DNA of 64,000 nucleotides from Pseudomonas sp. S09G 359 (GTDB taxonomy: Bacteria; Pseudomonadota; Gammaproteobacteria; Pseudomonadales; Pseudomonadaceae): NCBI RefSeq assembly GCF_002843605.1, contig NZ_CP025263.1, positions 4,803,501 to 4,867,500 on the forward strand, written 5' to 3'. The notes under the pieces were generated by a model. The model was not told the DNA's origin and searched no databases. It was given only the letters and a program-made list of their open reading frames with translations. This document shows, piece after piece, positions 1 to 8,204 of this stretch. The position numbers and the translations under genes are program-made. Numbering within the stretch: position 1 is the first letter of the stretch; each line of letters opens with the position of its first letter.

Positions 1-447
1 GCCCTGGGTCGCCAGGTATTTCTTGGCGATGGCGCCGGCGGCAACGCGCATGGCGGTTTCGCGGGCCGAGCTGCGGCCGCCACCACGGTAGTCACGTTCG
101 CCGTATTTGTGGTGGTAGGTGTAGTCGGCATGGGCCGGGCGGAACAGGTCCTTGATCGCCGAGTAGTCCTTGGACTTCTGGTCGGTGTTGCGAATCAGCA
201 GGCCGATGCCGCAACCGGTGGTGCGGCCTTCGAACACGCCGGAGAGGATCTCGACTTCGTCGGGCTCCTGGCGCTGGGTGGTGTGGCGGCTGGTGCCGGG
301 CTTGCGACGGTCGAGGTCACGCTGCAGGTCTTCCAGGGACAGCTCGAGGCCGGGCGGGCAGCCGTCGACAATGGCGACCAACGCCGGGCCATGGCTTTCG
401 CCCGCGGTGGTGACAGTGAACAGCTTGCCGAAGGTATTGCCGGACAT
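1..447 (-). CDS. aroC: Chorismate synthase, N-terminal part (cut by window edge)
   Basis: This enzyme makes chorismate from 5-enolpyruvylshikimate 3-phosphate, the last common step to aromatic amino acids and folate. The 149 codons present begin [20 protein letters not shown], the family's N-terminal signature, and run in frame to the window edge. The full protein is usually about 360 residues, so the C-terminal 60 percent lies outside. The ATG at 445-447 starts exactly at the conserved N terminus. Family and function are near certain. Confidence 0.97.
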   Translation of the reverse strand, partial: MSGNTFGKLFTVTTAGESHGPALVAIVDGCPPGLELSLEDLQRDLDRRKPGTSRHTTQRQEPDEVEILSGVFEGRTTGCGIGLLIRNTDQKSKDYSAIKDLFRPAHADYTYHHKYGERDYRGGGRSSARETAMRVAAGAIAKKYLATQG

Positions 448-590
448 GCAGGGCGCTCCGTGAAATCAGTTGAATCAAGTCAACCGTAATAACTTAAGGC
501 GGCCAGTATACGCAGGCTATTCGACTAGATCATCATCGAAACCTTACCGGTGGGCATTGGTCCAACCGGCACCTTCCCGATAATGGCGCG

Positions 591-1553
591 ATGATGCTGC
601 GAGTTTTGCTGTTTACCCTCACCCTGTTTACCGCCATGGCCCAGGCCGCCTCCCCTGTCGTGCTGCAACGGCCCATCAGCCTGGACACCGGCAGCGGCGA
701 GCTATTTGGCTCGCTGCTGCTGCCACAGTCCGACCAACCGGTGCCGGTGGTGCTGATCATCGCCGGCTCCGGCCCCACCGACCGCAACGGCAACAGCGCC
801 GACGGCGCGCGCAATGACAGCCTCAAGCGCCTGGCCTGGGTGCTGGCCCGGCACAACATCGCCAGCGTGCGCTATGACAAGCGCGGCGTCGCCGCCAGCC
901 TGGCCGCCACGCCCGACGAACGCAACCTGAGCCTTGACGCCTACGTGGCCGACGCCGTGGCCTGGGGCAAGCTGCTCAAGGCCGATAAACGCCTGGGCCC
1001 GCTGATTGTGCTGGGCCATAGCGAAGGTGCACTGGTCGCCGCCCTGGCCGCACCGCAGCTCGACCCGGCCGGGGTGGTTTCGCTGTCCGGCAGCGCGCGC
1101 CCGGTGGACCAGGTGATCCGCCAGCAACTGGCTGACCACTTGCCCCCTGCCCTGCTGCTACGCAGCAATGAAATCCTCGATCACCTCAAGGCCGGCCAGG
1201 TGGATACCGATGTGCCTGGCCCGCTGCAGGGTATTTTCCGACCCAGCGTGCAGCCTTATCTGATCAGCCTGTTTCGCGCCGATCCGTCAGCGGCGTTCGC
1301 CAAACTGACGATGCCGGCGCTGATCATCCAGGGCAGCAACGACATCCAGGTCGGCGTGGGCGACGCCCGACAACTCAAGCAGGCCAAGCCCGACGCGCAG
1401 CTTGTGCTGATTGAAGGCATGAACCACGTGATGCGTATCGTGCCCAATGACGTGAAGCAGCAACTGGCCTCCTACAATGACCCGCAATTGCCCCTCGCCG
1501 CCGAGCTGGGCCAGCGCATCGTGCGCTTTATCGACGGACTTCAACTCCGTTAA
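591..1553 (+). CDS. Exported alpha/beta hydrolase
   Basis: The 320-residue protein begins with a hydrophobic signal peptide ending near MAQAA (residues 1-20), so it is probably periplasmic. It has the hydrolase fold: a G-H-S-E-G nucleophile elbow with Ser144, an oxyanion-hole region GSGPTDRNG near residue 60, and late acid and histidine candidates in SNDIQV and MNHVMR. The substrate cannot be told from sequence; serine esterase or lipase-like activity is an inference. It lies divergent from aroC with about 140 bp between. A second ATG follows the first directly, so the start could shift by one codon. Confidence 0.85.
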   Translation: MMLRVLLFTLTLFTAMAQAASPVVLQRPISLDTGSGELFGSLLLPQSDQPVPVVLIIAGSGPTDRNGNSADGARNDSLKRLAWVLARHNIASVRYDKRGVAASLAATPDERNLSLDAYVADAVAWGKLLKADKRLGPLIVLGHSEGALVAALAAPQLDPAGVVSLSGSARPVDQVIRQQLADHLPPALLLRSNEILDHLKAGQVDTDVPGPLQGIFRPSVQPYLISLFRADPSAAFAKLTMPALIIQGSNDIQVGVGDARQLKQAKPDAQLVLIEGMNHVMRIVPNDVKQQLASYNDPQLPLAAELGQRIVRFIDGLQLR

Positions 1554-1600
1554 GCGACAATTTGCCTCTAGTCCTACGGATAACGGCCGATAAGCCCAGA

Positions 1601-1624
1601 GTCGACAGCAAAAAGACTGTCGGC
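1601..1624. other. Short inverted repeat in the gap before the next gene
   Basis: GTCGACAG and CTGTCGGC form an 8-bp stem (one G-U pair) around an A-rich loop. No T-run follows on either strand. It could be a 5'-leader hairpin of the downstream gene or a weak transcription stop for the hydrolase. Confidence 0.35.
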
Positions 1625-1652
1625 TTGCTGGGCTTGGACAGGATCGCGCCGC

Positions 1653-2459
1653 ATGACAACCACTGAAGCAATACCGGAACCTACTGCCGACACCCCGGCT
1701 GAAAATACCGAGGCCGTCGACGCGGCGTCCCTGCCGTGGGCGGATGTTCAGGCCGAGCATTTCAAGATGCTGCGCCTGGCCCCCCTGGCCACCGACCGTG
1801 CCACGGGCGTGCGGCCGTTGCGGTTCGTGCAGTTCGGTTACGCCGAGCGCAATGACAAGCACCACAGCCTGCTGCGCATGGTGATACAACTGCCGGGCCA
1901 ACGTGTGCGCCGCGAGCAGAACCACCTGGATATCTGGGTCGATCACGACACCCACCGCGTGCACTTCGGCCCGGGCAACAGCCTGGAAATCGAACCCGCC
2001 AACCGTGGCATCGGCCGCTTCCTGGTGGCCCAAGGCGCCGCGTGGGCCAAGAAGAAGTGGTCGCACTATCGCGTCGACGGCGTGGACCTGGCCAACAAGG
2101 ATGCGCTTAACGAAGCCACGCGCCTGCGCCGCGACCACTTCCTGCGCATCCAGGGTTTTGATGTGGCCTATGCCGATGTGCAGCACCTTAAGGGCAACGT
2201 GCAGCCGGGCAAGGTCAGCAACGTGCTGGACAGCTGGAACACCGAGAAAGTCCAGTTCGTGGAAATACTCGAAGCCGCGCAGATGCTGCAACAGGCCGAG
2301 CACAATCTGGCGGAGCAGGAAGTGAAGCTGCGCAAGGAAGAGGAAAAAGTCACCAAGTTCAAGCGCGAGGACAGCGGGTTGCGCTTTACCATCACCTGTT
2401 TGGTAGCGTTTACCGTGTTTCAGGCGGGGTTGTTGATCTGGATTGCCACGCACCGCTAG
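1653..2459 (+). CDS. Conserved unknown with coiled coil and C-terminal membrane anchor
   Basis: I do not recognise a characterised family. The 268-residue protein has a Pro/Glu-rich start (about 1-30), a globular middle with conserved-looking RFVQFGYAERNDKHHSLLRM and LDIWVDHDTHRVHFGPGN stretches, a charged coiled coil (about 195-240), and one hydrophobic segment at 246-263 followed by a short basic tail. That layout predicts a C-tail-anchored inner-membrane protein with a cytoplasmic body. It converges on prmB and, with the hydrolase before it, separates prmB from aroC, which are adjacent in enteric bacteria. Confidence 0.75.
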   Translation: MTTTEAIPEPTADTPAENTEAVDAASLPWADVQAEHFKMLRLAPLATDRATGVRPLRFVQFGYAERNDKHHSLLRMVIQLPGQRVRREQNHLDIWVDHDTHRVHFGPGNSLEIEPANRGIGRFLVAQGAAWAKKKWSHYRVDGVDLANKDALNEATRLRRDHFLRIQGFDVAYADVQHLKGNVQPGKVSNVLDSWNTEKVQFVEILEAAQMLQQAEHNLAEQEVKLRKEEEKVTKFKREDSGLRFTITCLVAFTVFQAGLLIWIATHR

Positions 2460-2479
2460 CAGGCTGAAATGCAGTCAAA

Positions 2480-2511
2480 AATGTGGGAGCTGGCTTGCCC
2501 CCTCCCACATT
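2480..2511. repeat. Compact REP-like hairpin
   Basis: AATGTGGGAG and CTCCCACATT are 10-bp perfect inverted arms around a GC-rich centre resembling a shrunken copy of the REPINs elsewhere in the window. It sits between the convergent 3' ends of the membrane-anchored protein and prmB and may help end both transcripts. Confidence 0.6.
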
Positions 2512-2520
2512 GATAATGTT

Positions 2521-3429
2521 TTAAACCCTCGCGGCAAACACTGCCTGATGCTCGCGGCACTGCTCAGCCGTCAACATGAACACCCCATGCCCACCGCGCT
2601 GGAACTCCAGCCAGGCGAAGTCCACTTCCGGGTACAGCGCCTCGACGTGCACCTGGCTGTTGCCCACTTCGACAATCAGCAAGCCCTTCTCGGTCAGGTG
2701 GTCTGCGGCCTCTGCCAGCATCCGCCTTACCAGGTTCAAGCCATCGTCGCCACAGGCCAGGCCCAGCTCCGGCTCATGTTGGTATTCGTCGGGCATGTCG
2801 GCGAAGTCTTCGGCATCCACATACGGCGGGTTCGAAACGATCAGGTCGAAGCGCTGGCCCGGCAGGCCGTCGAAGCCGTCACCCTGCACGGTGTACACGC
2901 GCTCGTCGACGCCATGGCGCTCGATATTCTGGTTGGCCACTTCCAACGCTTCGAAGGACAAGTCACCCAGCACCACTTCAGCGTCCTGGAACTCGTAGGC
3001 GCAAGCAATACCGATGCAACCGGAGCCCGTGCACAAATCGAGGATGCGCGCCGGTGGCTGGGCCAGCCAGGGTTCGAAGCGGTTTTCGATCAGCTCGCCA
3101 ATCGGTGAACGCGGGATCAGCACGCGCTCGTCGACGATAAACGACATGCCGCAGAACCACGCTTCCTTCAACAGGTAGGCGGTGGGCACACGCTCATGGA
3201 TACGGCGATGCAGCAAACGCTGCACGTGGGAAATCTCTTCCTCTTCCAGGTTGCAGTCCAGGTAGCTGTCATTGATTTCCCACGGCAGGTGCAAGGCGCC
3301 GAGCACCAATTGCCGGGCTTCGTCCCAGGCGTTGTCGGTGCCATGGCCAAAAAACAGGTCTTCCCCATGGAAACGGCTGACAGCCCAACGGATGTGGTCG
3401 CGCAAGGTGCGCAGGCGGGAAGTAATCAC
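2521..3429 (-). CDS. prmB: Ribosomal protein uL3 N5-glutamine methyltransferase PrmB
   Basis: PrmB methylates a glutamine of ribosomal protein uL3 with S-adenosylmethionine. The 302-residue protein has the glycine-rich SAM loop ([14 protein letters not shown]) and the NPPY motif ([13 protein letters not shown]) of class I glutamine methyltransferases. I chose the GTG at 3427-3429 because AGGAG lies 9 nt upstream and the length matches the family (about 300-310). The frame stays open for 49 more codons upstream, but those carry no family similarity. Nearby aroC and smrB match the enteric neighbourhood. Confidence 0.95.
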   Translation of the reverse strand: MITSRLRTLRDHIRWAVSRFHGEDLFFGHGTDNAWDEARQLVLGALHLPWEINDSYLDCNLEEEEISHVQRLLHRRIHERVPTAYLLKEAWFCGMSFIVDERVLIPRSPIGELIENRFEPWLAQPPARILDLCTGSGCIGIACAYEFQDAEVVLGDLSFEALEVANQNIERHGVDERVYTVQGDGFDGLPGQRFDLIVSNPPYVDAEDFADMPDEYQHEPELGLACGDDGLNLVRRMLAEAADHLTEKGLLIVEVGNSQVHVEALYPEVDFAWLEFQRGGHGVFMLTAEQCREHQAVFAARV

Positions 3430-3669
3430 GGGGGGCAGACTCCTGGAAAAAACGACTGGCGATTCTAACAGCCTTAGCCTGTACCGACGATGTACGAAAT
3501 AGCCCCGCCATACGTCGGATTTCATCCAAATTGCCATCATTCGGCTAAACAAGCCGGCCACTTGACATGGCTGCACGTCAACAACGGCGTACCTTACGAT
3601 GGTAGCGATTCACAGAACCGCTCAGCCAGTGGACAATGTGACAAAAGCCCCCCTCACAGGAGCCCCAGA

Positions 3670-4260
3670 ATGTCCGTTCCAAAGACGATGTTTCAACTCA
3701 GCGGTCGCGGTTACGCAGCAGCCAACCTTGGCCATGCGACCCTCGTGATCATCGACGCCCAGAAAGAATACCTCAGCGGCCCGCTTGCCCTTTCGGGCAT
3801 GGACGCGGCGGTCGACAACATCAAGCAGTTGGTGACAGCGGCTCGCAATGCCGGGCGCCCGATCGTGCATGTGCGCCACCTGGGCACCGTCGGCGGCCTG
3901 TTTGACCCGCAGGGCGAGCGCGGTGAATTTATCCCCGGCCTGGAACCTGCCGGCGACGAAACCATCATCGGCAAGCTGCTGCCCAGCGCCTTCCACGGTA
4001 CCGGCCTGGAAAAACACCTGCAGGACCTGGGCTCCCTGGACCTGATCGTCTGCGGCTTCATGAGCCACTCCAGCGTCAGCACCACCGTGCGTGCGGCCAA
4101 GAACCTGGGCTTTCGCTGCACCCTCGTCGAAGACGCCTGCGCCACCCGCGACCTGCCTTACAAGGGCGGCATCCTGAGTGCCGAGCACGTGCAACAGACC
4201 GAAATGGCCATCATGGCTGACAACTTCGCCACCCTGGCGTTGACCAAAGATCTGATCTGA
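3670..4260 (+). CDS. Isochorismatase-fold hydrolase with Ser at the nucleophile position
   Basis: The 196-residue protein has the isochorismatase/cysteine-hydrolase fold: Asp29 in the LVIIDAQ strand, Lys102 in GKLLPSAF, and the signature GFMSHSSVSTTVRAA. In cysteine hydrolases the seventh residue of that signature is the nucleophilic Cys; here it is Ser135, and the nearest cysteine is Cys128, before the glycine. It may therefore resemble true isochorismatases, which need no thiol, or be an altered amidohydrolase. The start is fixed by AGGAG about 8 nt before the ATG. It is divergent from prmB. Confidence 0.85.
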   Translation: MSVPKTMFQLSGRGYAAANLGHATLVIIDAQKEYLSGPLALSGMDAAVDNIKQLVTAARNAGRPIVHVRHLGTVGGLFDPQGERGEFIPGLEPAGDETIIGKLLPSAFHGTGLEKHLQDLGSLDLIVCGFMSHSSVSTTVRAAKNLGFRCTLVEDACATRDLPYKGGILSAEHVQQTEMAIMADNFATLALTKDLI

Positions 4261-4270
4261 TCGACCTTCT

Positions 4271-4307
4271 GATGAGCGGCGCGGCAATGTTTATTGCCCC
4301 GCTCATC
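4271..4307 (+). terminator. Hairpin after the isochorismatase-fold gene
   Basis: GATGAGCGG pairs with CCGCTCATC and, inside, GGCAAT pairs with ATTGCC around a GTTT loop, with a 3-nt bulge on the left strand. It begins 10 bp after the stop codon. No T-run follows, so its termination strength is uncertain. Confidence 0.5.
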
Positions 4308-4402
4308 CGCAAAGCCCTTTCATTTGGCGCATTTACCCCTCCCCCCGGAACAACCTGTGTATCTTCCGGTCGAAGGGCCGATACCCTGGAGGAAAGGTCG
4401 GA

Positions 4403-4723
4403 ATGAAGATATCCGATGGTTTTGATGCTCGTCGCTTGCGCCCCAAGGGCCCGAGCAACTGGCGTCTGCGTCTGGTGGCGCTGATTGGCGCGCTGCTGGC
4501 GATTGTAGGTTTGTTGCTTACCGGCGCTGGTGGCGCTGGTTTGTTTGGTCACTCACCGGCCCTTGGCGAGCTGAATGCCAGCCCCGGCGGCTCGGCGCTC
4601 CTGCTGGCGATCGGCCTGTTGGTGCTGTGGTTGGGCGTGTGGTTGTGGCGCCGTAGCCGTAGGAAGATGCGCCAGCCGCTGTCGCTGAATATCGCTTCAC
4701 ACTTGATGAAAAAGCACGACTGA
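4403..4723 (+). CDS. Small two-helix inner-membrane protein of unknown function
   Basis: The 106-residue protein has a basic N terminus (to about residue 22), a first membrane helix (about 23-44), a Gly/Ser-rich turn, a second helix (about 64-82), and a basic tail with RRSRRKMR. Both ends are predicted cytoplasmic. GGAGG lies about 10 nt before the ATG. I recognise no domain. It is followed by smrB in the same direction, 75 bp away. Confidence 0.7.
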   Translation: MKISDGFDARRLRPKGPSNWRLRLVALIGALLAIVGLLLTGAGGAGLFGHSPALGELNASPGGSALLLAIGLLVLWLGVWLWRRSRRKMRQPLSLNIASHLMKKHD

Positions 4724-4798
4724 TGGCGCTTGGATAGCGTTTCCTGCGCCCTGGCCGCCGCGATTTAGGTAAACTGCCCGCCCTTCGCGGAGGCTGAC

Positions 4799-5356
4799 AT
4801 GCAAGACGACGATTTTTCCCTATTCAAAAACGAGCTGCGCGGCGTCAAGCCGATCAAGCACGACCGCGCCGACACCGGCAAACCCAAGGCTGACCGGGCG
4901 CAGATCGCCAAACTGCGCCAGGCTGCGACCGTGCGCACTGACGCCACGACCGTGGACGGCCTGTCGGACCAGTTCGTGATCGATGTCGGCCCCGAAGACG
5001 AGCTGATGTGGGCCCGCGACGGCGTGCAGGAAAGCCAGATGCGCAAGCTCAAGGTTGGACAGATCCCGGTCGAAGGCAGCCTCGACCTGCACGGCATGAC
5101 CGTGGAAAAAGCCCGGGAAACCCTCTGGGCGTTCCTCGCCGAAGCCACCAAATTCGAAATCCGCTGCGTGCGCGTCACCCACGGCAAGGCCGTGCGCCTG
5201 GACGGCAAGCGGCCGATGATCAAGAGTCACGTCAACACCTGGCTGCGCCAGCACGCCCAGGTACTCGGCTTTACCTCGTGCCAGGCCCGCCACGGCGGCG
5301 CGGGGGCGGTGTATGTGATGCTCAAGCGCACGATGATGGAAGGGCGCGACGAGTAA
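4799..5356 (+). CDS. smrB: Smr-domain endonuclease SmrB
   Basis: SmrB-type proteins cleave mRNA at collided ribosomes to start ribosome rescue. The 185-residue length matches E. coli SmrB (YfcN). The Smr domain spans about residues 94-180, with DLHG at 96-99 and THGK at 127-130, the two signature motifs; the N-terminal part is charged, as in the family. The neighbourhood with prmB and aroC supports SmrB over other Smr proteins. GGAGG lies just before the ATG. Confidence 0.9.
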   Translation: MQDDDFSLFKNELRGVKPIKHDRADTGKPKADRAQIAKLRQAATVRTDATTVDGLSDQFVIDVGPEDELMWARDGVQESQMRKLKVGQIPVEGSLDLHGMTVEKARETLWAFLAEATKFEIRCVRVTHGKAVRLDGKRPMIKSHVNTWLRQHAQVLGFTSCQARHGGAGAVYVMLKRTMMEGRDE

Positions 5357-5434
5357 CAAGTGCCATCGTCAGGCTTGCAGCGATGTGTCGGCCACCGTAA
5401 CCTTGCGCTTTGCGAAAATCCCACAGGTAGTTTC

Positions 5435-5980
5435 ATGTCCCTGGAACAGAATTACACCGCGATCCTCGGCCAACTCGGCGAGGACGTCTCCCGCGAGGGC
5501 CTGCTCGACACGCCAAAGCGTGCCGCCAAGGCGATGCAGTACCTTTGCCGCGGCTATGAACAGACACTCGAAGAAGTCACCAACGGTGCCTTGTTCAGCT
5601 CCGACAACAGCGAAATGGTGCTGGTCAAGGACATCGAGTTGTACTCGCTGTGCGAACACCACCTGCTGCCGTTTATCGGCAAGGCGCACGTTGCCTACAT
5701 CCCGAGCGGCAAAGTGCTGGGCCTGTCGAAGGTCGCGCGGATTGTCGACATGTACGCCCGTCGCCTGCAGATCCAGGAAAACCTCAGCCGCCAGATCGCC
5801 GATGCCGTGATGCAAGTGACCGGCGCCCTGGGCGTGGCCGTGGTGATCGAGGCCAAGCACATGTGCATGATGATGCGCGGTGTGGAGAAACAGAATTCGT
5901 CGATGATCACTTCGGTGATGCTGGGTGAGTTCCGCGAAAACGCGGCCACCCGCAGCGAGTTTCTCAGCCTGATCAAGTAA
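5435..5980 (+). CDS. folE: GTP cyclohydrolase I
   Basis: The enzyme converts GTP to 7,8-dihydroneopterin triphosphate, the first step of folate and tetrahydropterin synthesis. The 181-residue protein shows the zinc ligands Cys73 and His76 ([10 protein letters not shown]) and Cys144 ([10 protein letters not shown]), plus the substrate loop [16 protein letters not shown]. It starts about 80 bp after smrB in the same direction and ends in a clear terminator. Pseudomonas genomes often carry more than one folE paralogue, so this may not be the only copy. Confidence 0.95.
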   Translation: MSLEQNYTAILGQLGEDVSREGLLDTPKRAAKAMQYLCRGYEQTLEEVTNGALFSSDNSEMVLVKDIELYSLCEHHLLPFIGKAHVAYIPSGKVLGLSKVARIVDMYARRLQIQENLSRQIADAVMQVTGALGVAVVIEAKHMCMMMRGVEKQNSSMITSVMLGEFRENAATRSEFLSLIK

Positions 5981-5993
5981 CAGGTTGCGTAGG

Positions 5994-6024
5994 AAAAAGC
6001 CGGCGTTCATCGCCGGTTTTTTTT
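5994..6024 (+). terminator. Rho-independent terminator of folE
   Basis: The stem CCGGCG / CGCCGG with loop TTCAT is extended by G-U and A-T pairs and followed by a run of eight T. It begins 14 bp after the folE stop. Confidence 0.9.
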
Positions 6025-6083
6025 CGCCCACAGAAAATCAGGTAAGCTGCGGCCCCTTCTGTATTGGGCAAGAGGTTTCAGCC

Positions 6084-6455
6084 ATGTTCGTCAAAGCACT
6101 TCGAGTGGGTCTCGGCCAAATCATCATCGCCGGCGACTTCCTGACTCGCCCACGCAAAAAGCAACGCCCTGCCGAGCAACAGGCGCAAGTGAACGCGGCT
6201 GCCAAAGACTTGACCCTGTACCAGTTCCACGCGTGCCCGTTCTGCGTGAAGACCCGCCGCACCCTGCACCGCCTGAATGTGCCGGTGGCGTTGAAAGACG
6301 CAAAGAACAACGAACAGGACCGCCAGACCCTGCTGGAGCAAGGTGGCAAGATCAAGGTGCCGTGCCTGCGTATCGAAGAGAACGGGCAGACCACCTGGAT
6401 GTATGACTCCAAGGTGATTATTGATTACTTGGACAAGCGGTTTGCCGCTATCTGA
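6084..6455 (+). CDS. Membrane-proximal glutaredoxin-like protein (CPFC)
   Basis: The 123-residue protein carries a thioredoxin-fold glutaredoxin / GST N-terminal domain from about residue 42, with the redox motif CPFC at 51-54 and the cis-Pro region KIKVPCLRI. A hydrophobic, amphipathic N terminus (1-20) precedes a basic stretch, so it may lie at the membrane. It probably reduces glutathione-mixed disulfides; its target is unknown. The ATG at 6084 begins right after the folE terminator. The longer in-frame ORF upstream runs through that terminator and is rejected. Confidence 0.87.
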   Translation: MFVKALRVGLGQIIIAGDFLTRPRKKQRPAEQQAQVNAAAKDLTLYQFHACPFCVKTRRTLHRLNVPVALKDAKNNEQDRQTLLEQGGKIKVPCLRIEENGQTTWMYDSKVIIDYLDKRFAAI

Positions 6456-6472
6456 CAGACTTGTGCAGATCT

Positions 6473-6565
6473 AATGTGGGAGGGGGCTTGCTCCCGATTG
6501 CTGTCTATCCGTCACAGATGAGTTGACTGATACACCGCTATCGGGGGCAAGCCCCCTCCCACATT
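6473..6565. repeat. REPIN (GTGGGAGGGGGCTTGC type)
   Basis: Two 19-bp perfect inverted arms (6473-6491 and 6547-6565) beginning AATGTGGGAGGGGGCTTGC enclose about 55 bp. This is a REP doublet of the kind spread by RAYT transposases in P. fluorescens. It sits between convergent genes. Confidence 0.85.
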
Positions 6566-6569
6566 TTGA

Positions 6570-6884
6570 TCAGATTACCAAGTCCAGATCGAGTAAGGCC
6601 GAACCCAGGCACTTGCCATGGGCATCCAGCGCCAGCGAGCGGGTCACGCCACCCCGCAAAATCCCCGGCAACACAAAATTCAGCGCGTGCACGTTGGGCA
6701 ATTCATACCGCCGCACCGGCGCCGCGCCCGGTTCCAGCAGGCCAGCGAAGAATTCGGCCACGCGCTCGACGGTGAGTTGCTCACAGAGCAACGGGTAGTC
6801 CTCGGTGCGATAGGCAATGATCGAAATGTTCGAGGTATCGCCTTTGTCCCCGGTACGGGAATGGGCCAGCATCTGCAGTTTCAT
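6570..6884 (-). CDS. AtuA-associated small domain protein
   Basis: This 104-residue protein corresponds to the C-terminal ferredoxin-fold-like domain often fused to AtuA/DUF1446 proteins; it opens HSRTGDKGDTSNISI, the typical start of that domain. Here it is a separate gene whose ATG overlaps the end of the AtuA gene by 4 nt (ATGA), so the two are translationally coupled and probably form one complex. The biochemical role is unknown; AtuA relatives are linked to acyclic terpene or branched carboxylate catabolism. Confidence 0.8.
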   Translation of the reverse strand: MKLQMLAHSRTGDKGDTSNISIIAYRTEDYPLLCEQLTVERVAEFFAGLLEPGAAPVRRYELPNVHALNFVLPGILRGGVTRSLALDAHGKCLGSALLDLDLVI

Positions 6885-8203
6885 ACTTCGATCCTCGGGT
6901 TGACCGCACTGCGCGGCAGCAGCAACGACGCCACCGCCACCACCTGCCGCAAGCTTTTGCTGGCACCGCCGCCGCCCGACGGGCCGTTGGTGTAGAGGGT
7001 TTCCACTTCATTGCCCACCCGCACCGCCTCGCTGCGTTCTTCACAGCGCGCCGCCACGCGCAGGCGCACTTCCCAAGGCTCGACGTTGCTGCGCGGGCCG
7101 TGGAGCGAGTCCATGCCGATCAGTTCGGCGCGCACGTCCTGCATTTTCACGCCCATCAGTTCAAGACGCTTGAGCACGACATCCCGCGCCAACTGCGCCC
7201 GTGCGACCGCACCCGGGCCGCCGTAGGACATCTGCCCTTCGCCGATCCAACCGTCCAGATAGCCGACGCTGACCTTCAACTGTTCAGGCCGCGCGCGCCC
7301 TTCGGCACCGTGGGCACGCACGCGATCAACGCCCTCTTCGACAAATCCCACGTGGGAAAAATCGGCAGTTACGTCCGGCGTGAGGTAAGCCGCCGGGTCA
7401 TGCACTTCATAGATCAGTTGTTCGGTGCAAGTGGCGCGGCTGACCCGCCCACCCGAGCCCGCCACCTTGGTGATCAAGGCTGCGCCGTCCGCATCAATCT
7501 CGGCCAAGGGAAAGCCCAGCCGCGCCAAGTCGTCCACATCCTTGAAACCGGGGTCGGCAAAATAGCCGCCGCTGACTTGCCCGGCACACTCAAGCAAATG
7601 CCCGACCAACGTACCGCGCCCCAGGCGCGGCCAATCGTCTGCGGCCCAGCCGAACTCGAACATTTGTGGCGCCAGGAACAATGAAGGGTCGGCCACGCGC
7701 CCGGTGATCACCACGTCGGCGTCGGCGCGCAGGGCATCAAGAATACCGTCCACGCCCAGGTAGGCATTGGCCGAAATCAAGCGCTCGCCCAGGGAGCCGA
7801 GGGTCTGGCCGTTGTCCAGCACTTGCTCAGGCTGCAAGGCGTGCAAAACGTCGTCACCCACCACGGCCACGACCTTGAGCTGCACGCCCAATTCGCCGGC
7901 CACCCGCCGCACTTCCTTGGCCGCCGCCACCGGGTTGGCCGCGCCCATATTGGTGATCACCCGCAGGCGCCGCCCGCCCTTCAGGCCAACAAACGGCAAC
8001 ACGCGGCGCATGCGCTCGCTCAGCAACGGGTCGTAGCCGCCCTGGGGATCGCTGATACGCGCCTGCTGCGCCAGGGCGATGGTGCGTTCGGCCAGGCATT
8101 CGAAGACCAGGTAATCCAGGTCGCCGTGCTCGGCCAGTTCCACGGCAGGTTCGATACGGTCACCGGAATAGCCGGCGCCGGAACCGATGCGCAAGGTTTT
8201 CAT
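6881..8203 (-). CDS. AtuA-family (DUF1446) protein
   Basis: The 440-residue protein belongs to the AtuA/DUF1446 family: it begins with a glycine-rich RIGSGAGYSGDRIEPA and includes ITNMGAANP and VVITGRVADPSLFLAP, as in the acyclic-terpene-utilisation protein AtuA. The reaction is not established. Its small partner overlaps downstream and a CitMHS transporter ends 1 bp upstream, so the three form a tight operon. The context suggests uptake and use of a di- or tricarboxylate or related acid rather than terpenes, because no other atu genes are present. Confidence 0.82.
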   Translation of the reverse strand: MKTLRIGSGAGYSGDRIEPAVELAEHGDLDYLVFECLAERTIALAQQARISDPQGGYDPLLSERMRRVLPFVGLKGGRRLRVITNMGAANPVAAAKEVRRVAGELGVQLKVVAVVGDDVLHALQPEQVLDNGQTLGSLGERLISANAYLGVDGILDALRADADVVITGRVADPSLFLAPQMFEFGWAADDWPRLGRGTLVGHLLECAGQVSGGYFADPGFKDVDDLARLGFPLAEIDADGAALITKVAGSGGRVSRATCTEQLIYEVHDPAAYLTPDVTADFSHVGFVEEGVDRVRAHGAEGRARPEQLKVSVGYLDGWIGEGQMSYGGPGAVARAQLARDVVLKRLELMGVKMQDVRAELIGMDSLHGPRSNVEPWEVRLRVAARCEERSEAVRVGNEVETLYTNGPSGGGGASKSLRQVVAVASLLLPRSAVNPRIEV

Positions 8204-8204
8204 C

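Noticed and set aside
1287..2453. A 388-codon minus-strand frame across the hydrolase and the membrane-anchored unknown
   Set aside because: It spans two genes and their gap on the other strand and shows no family similarity.
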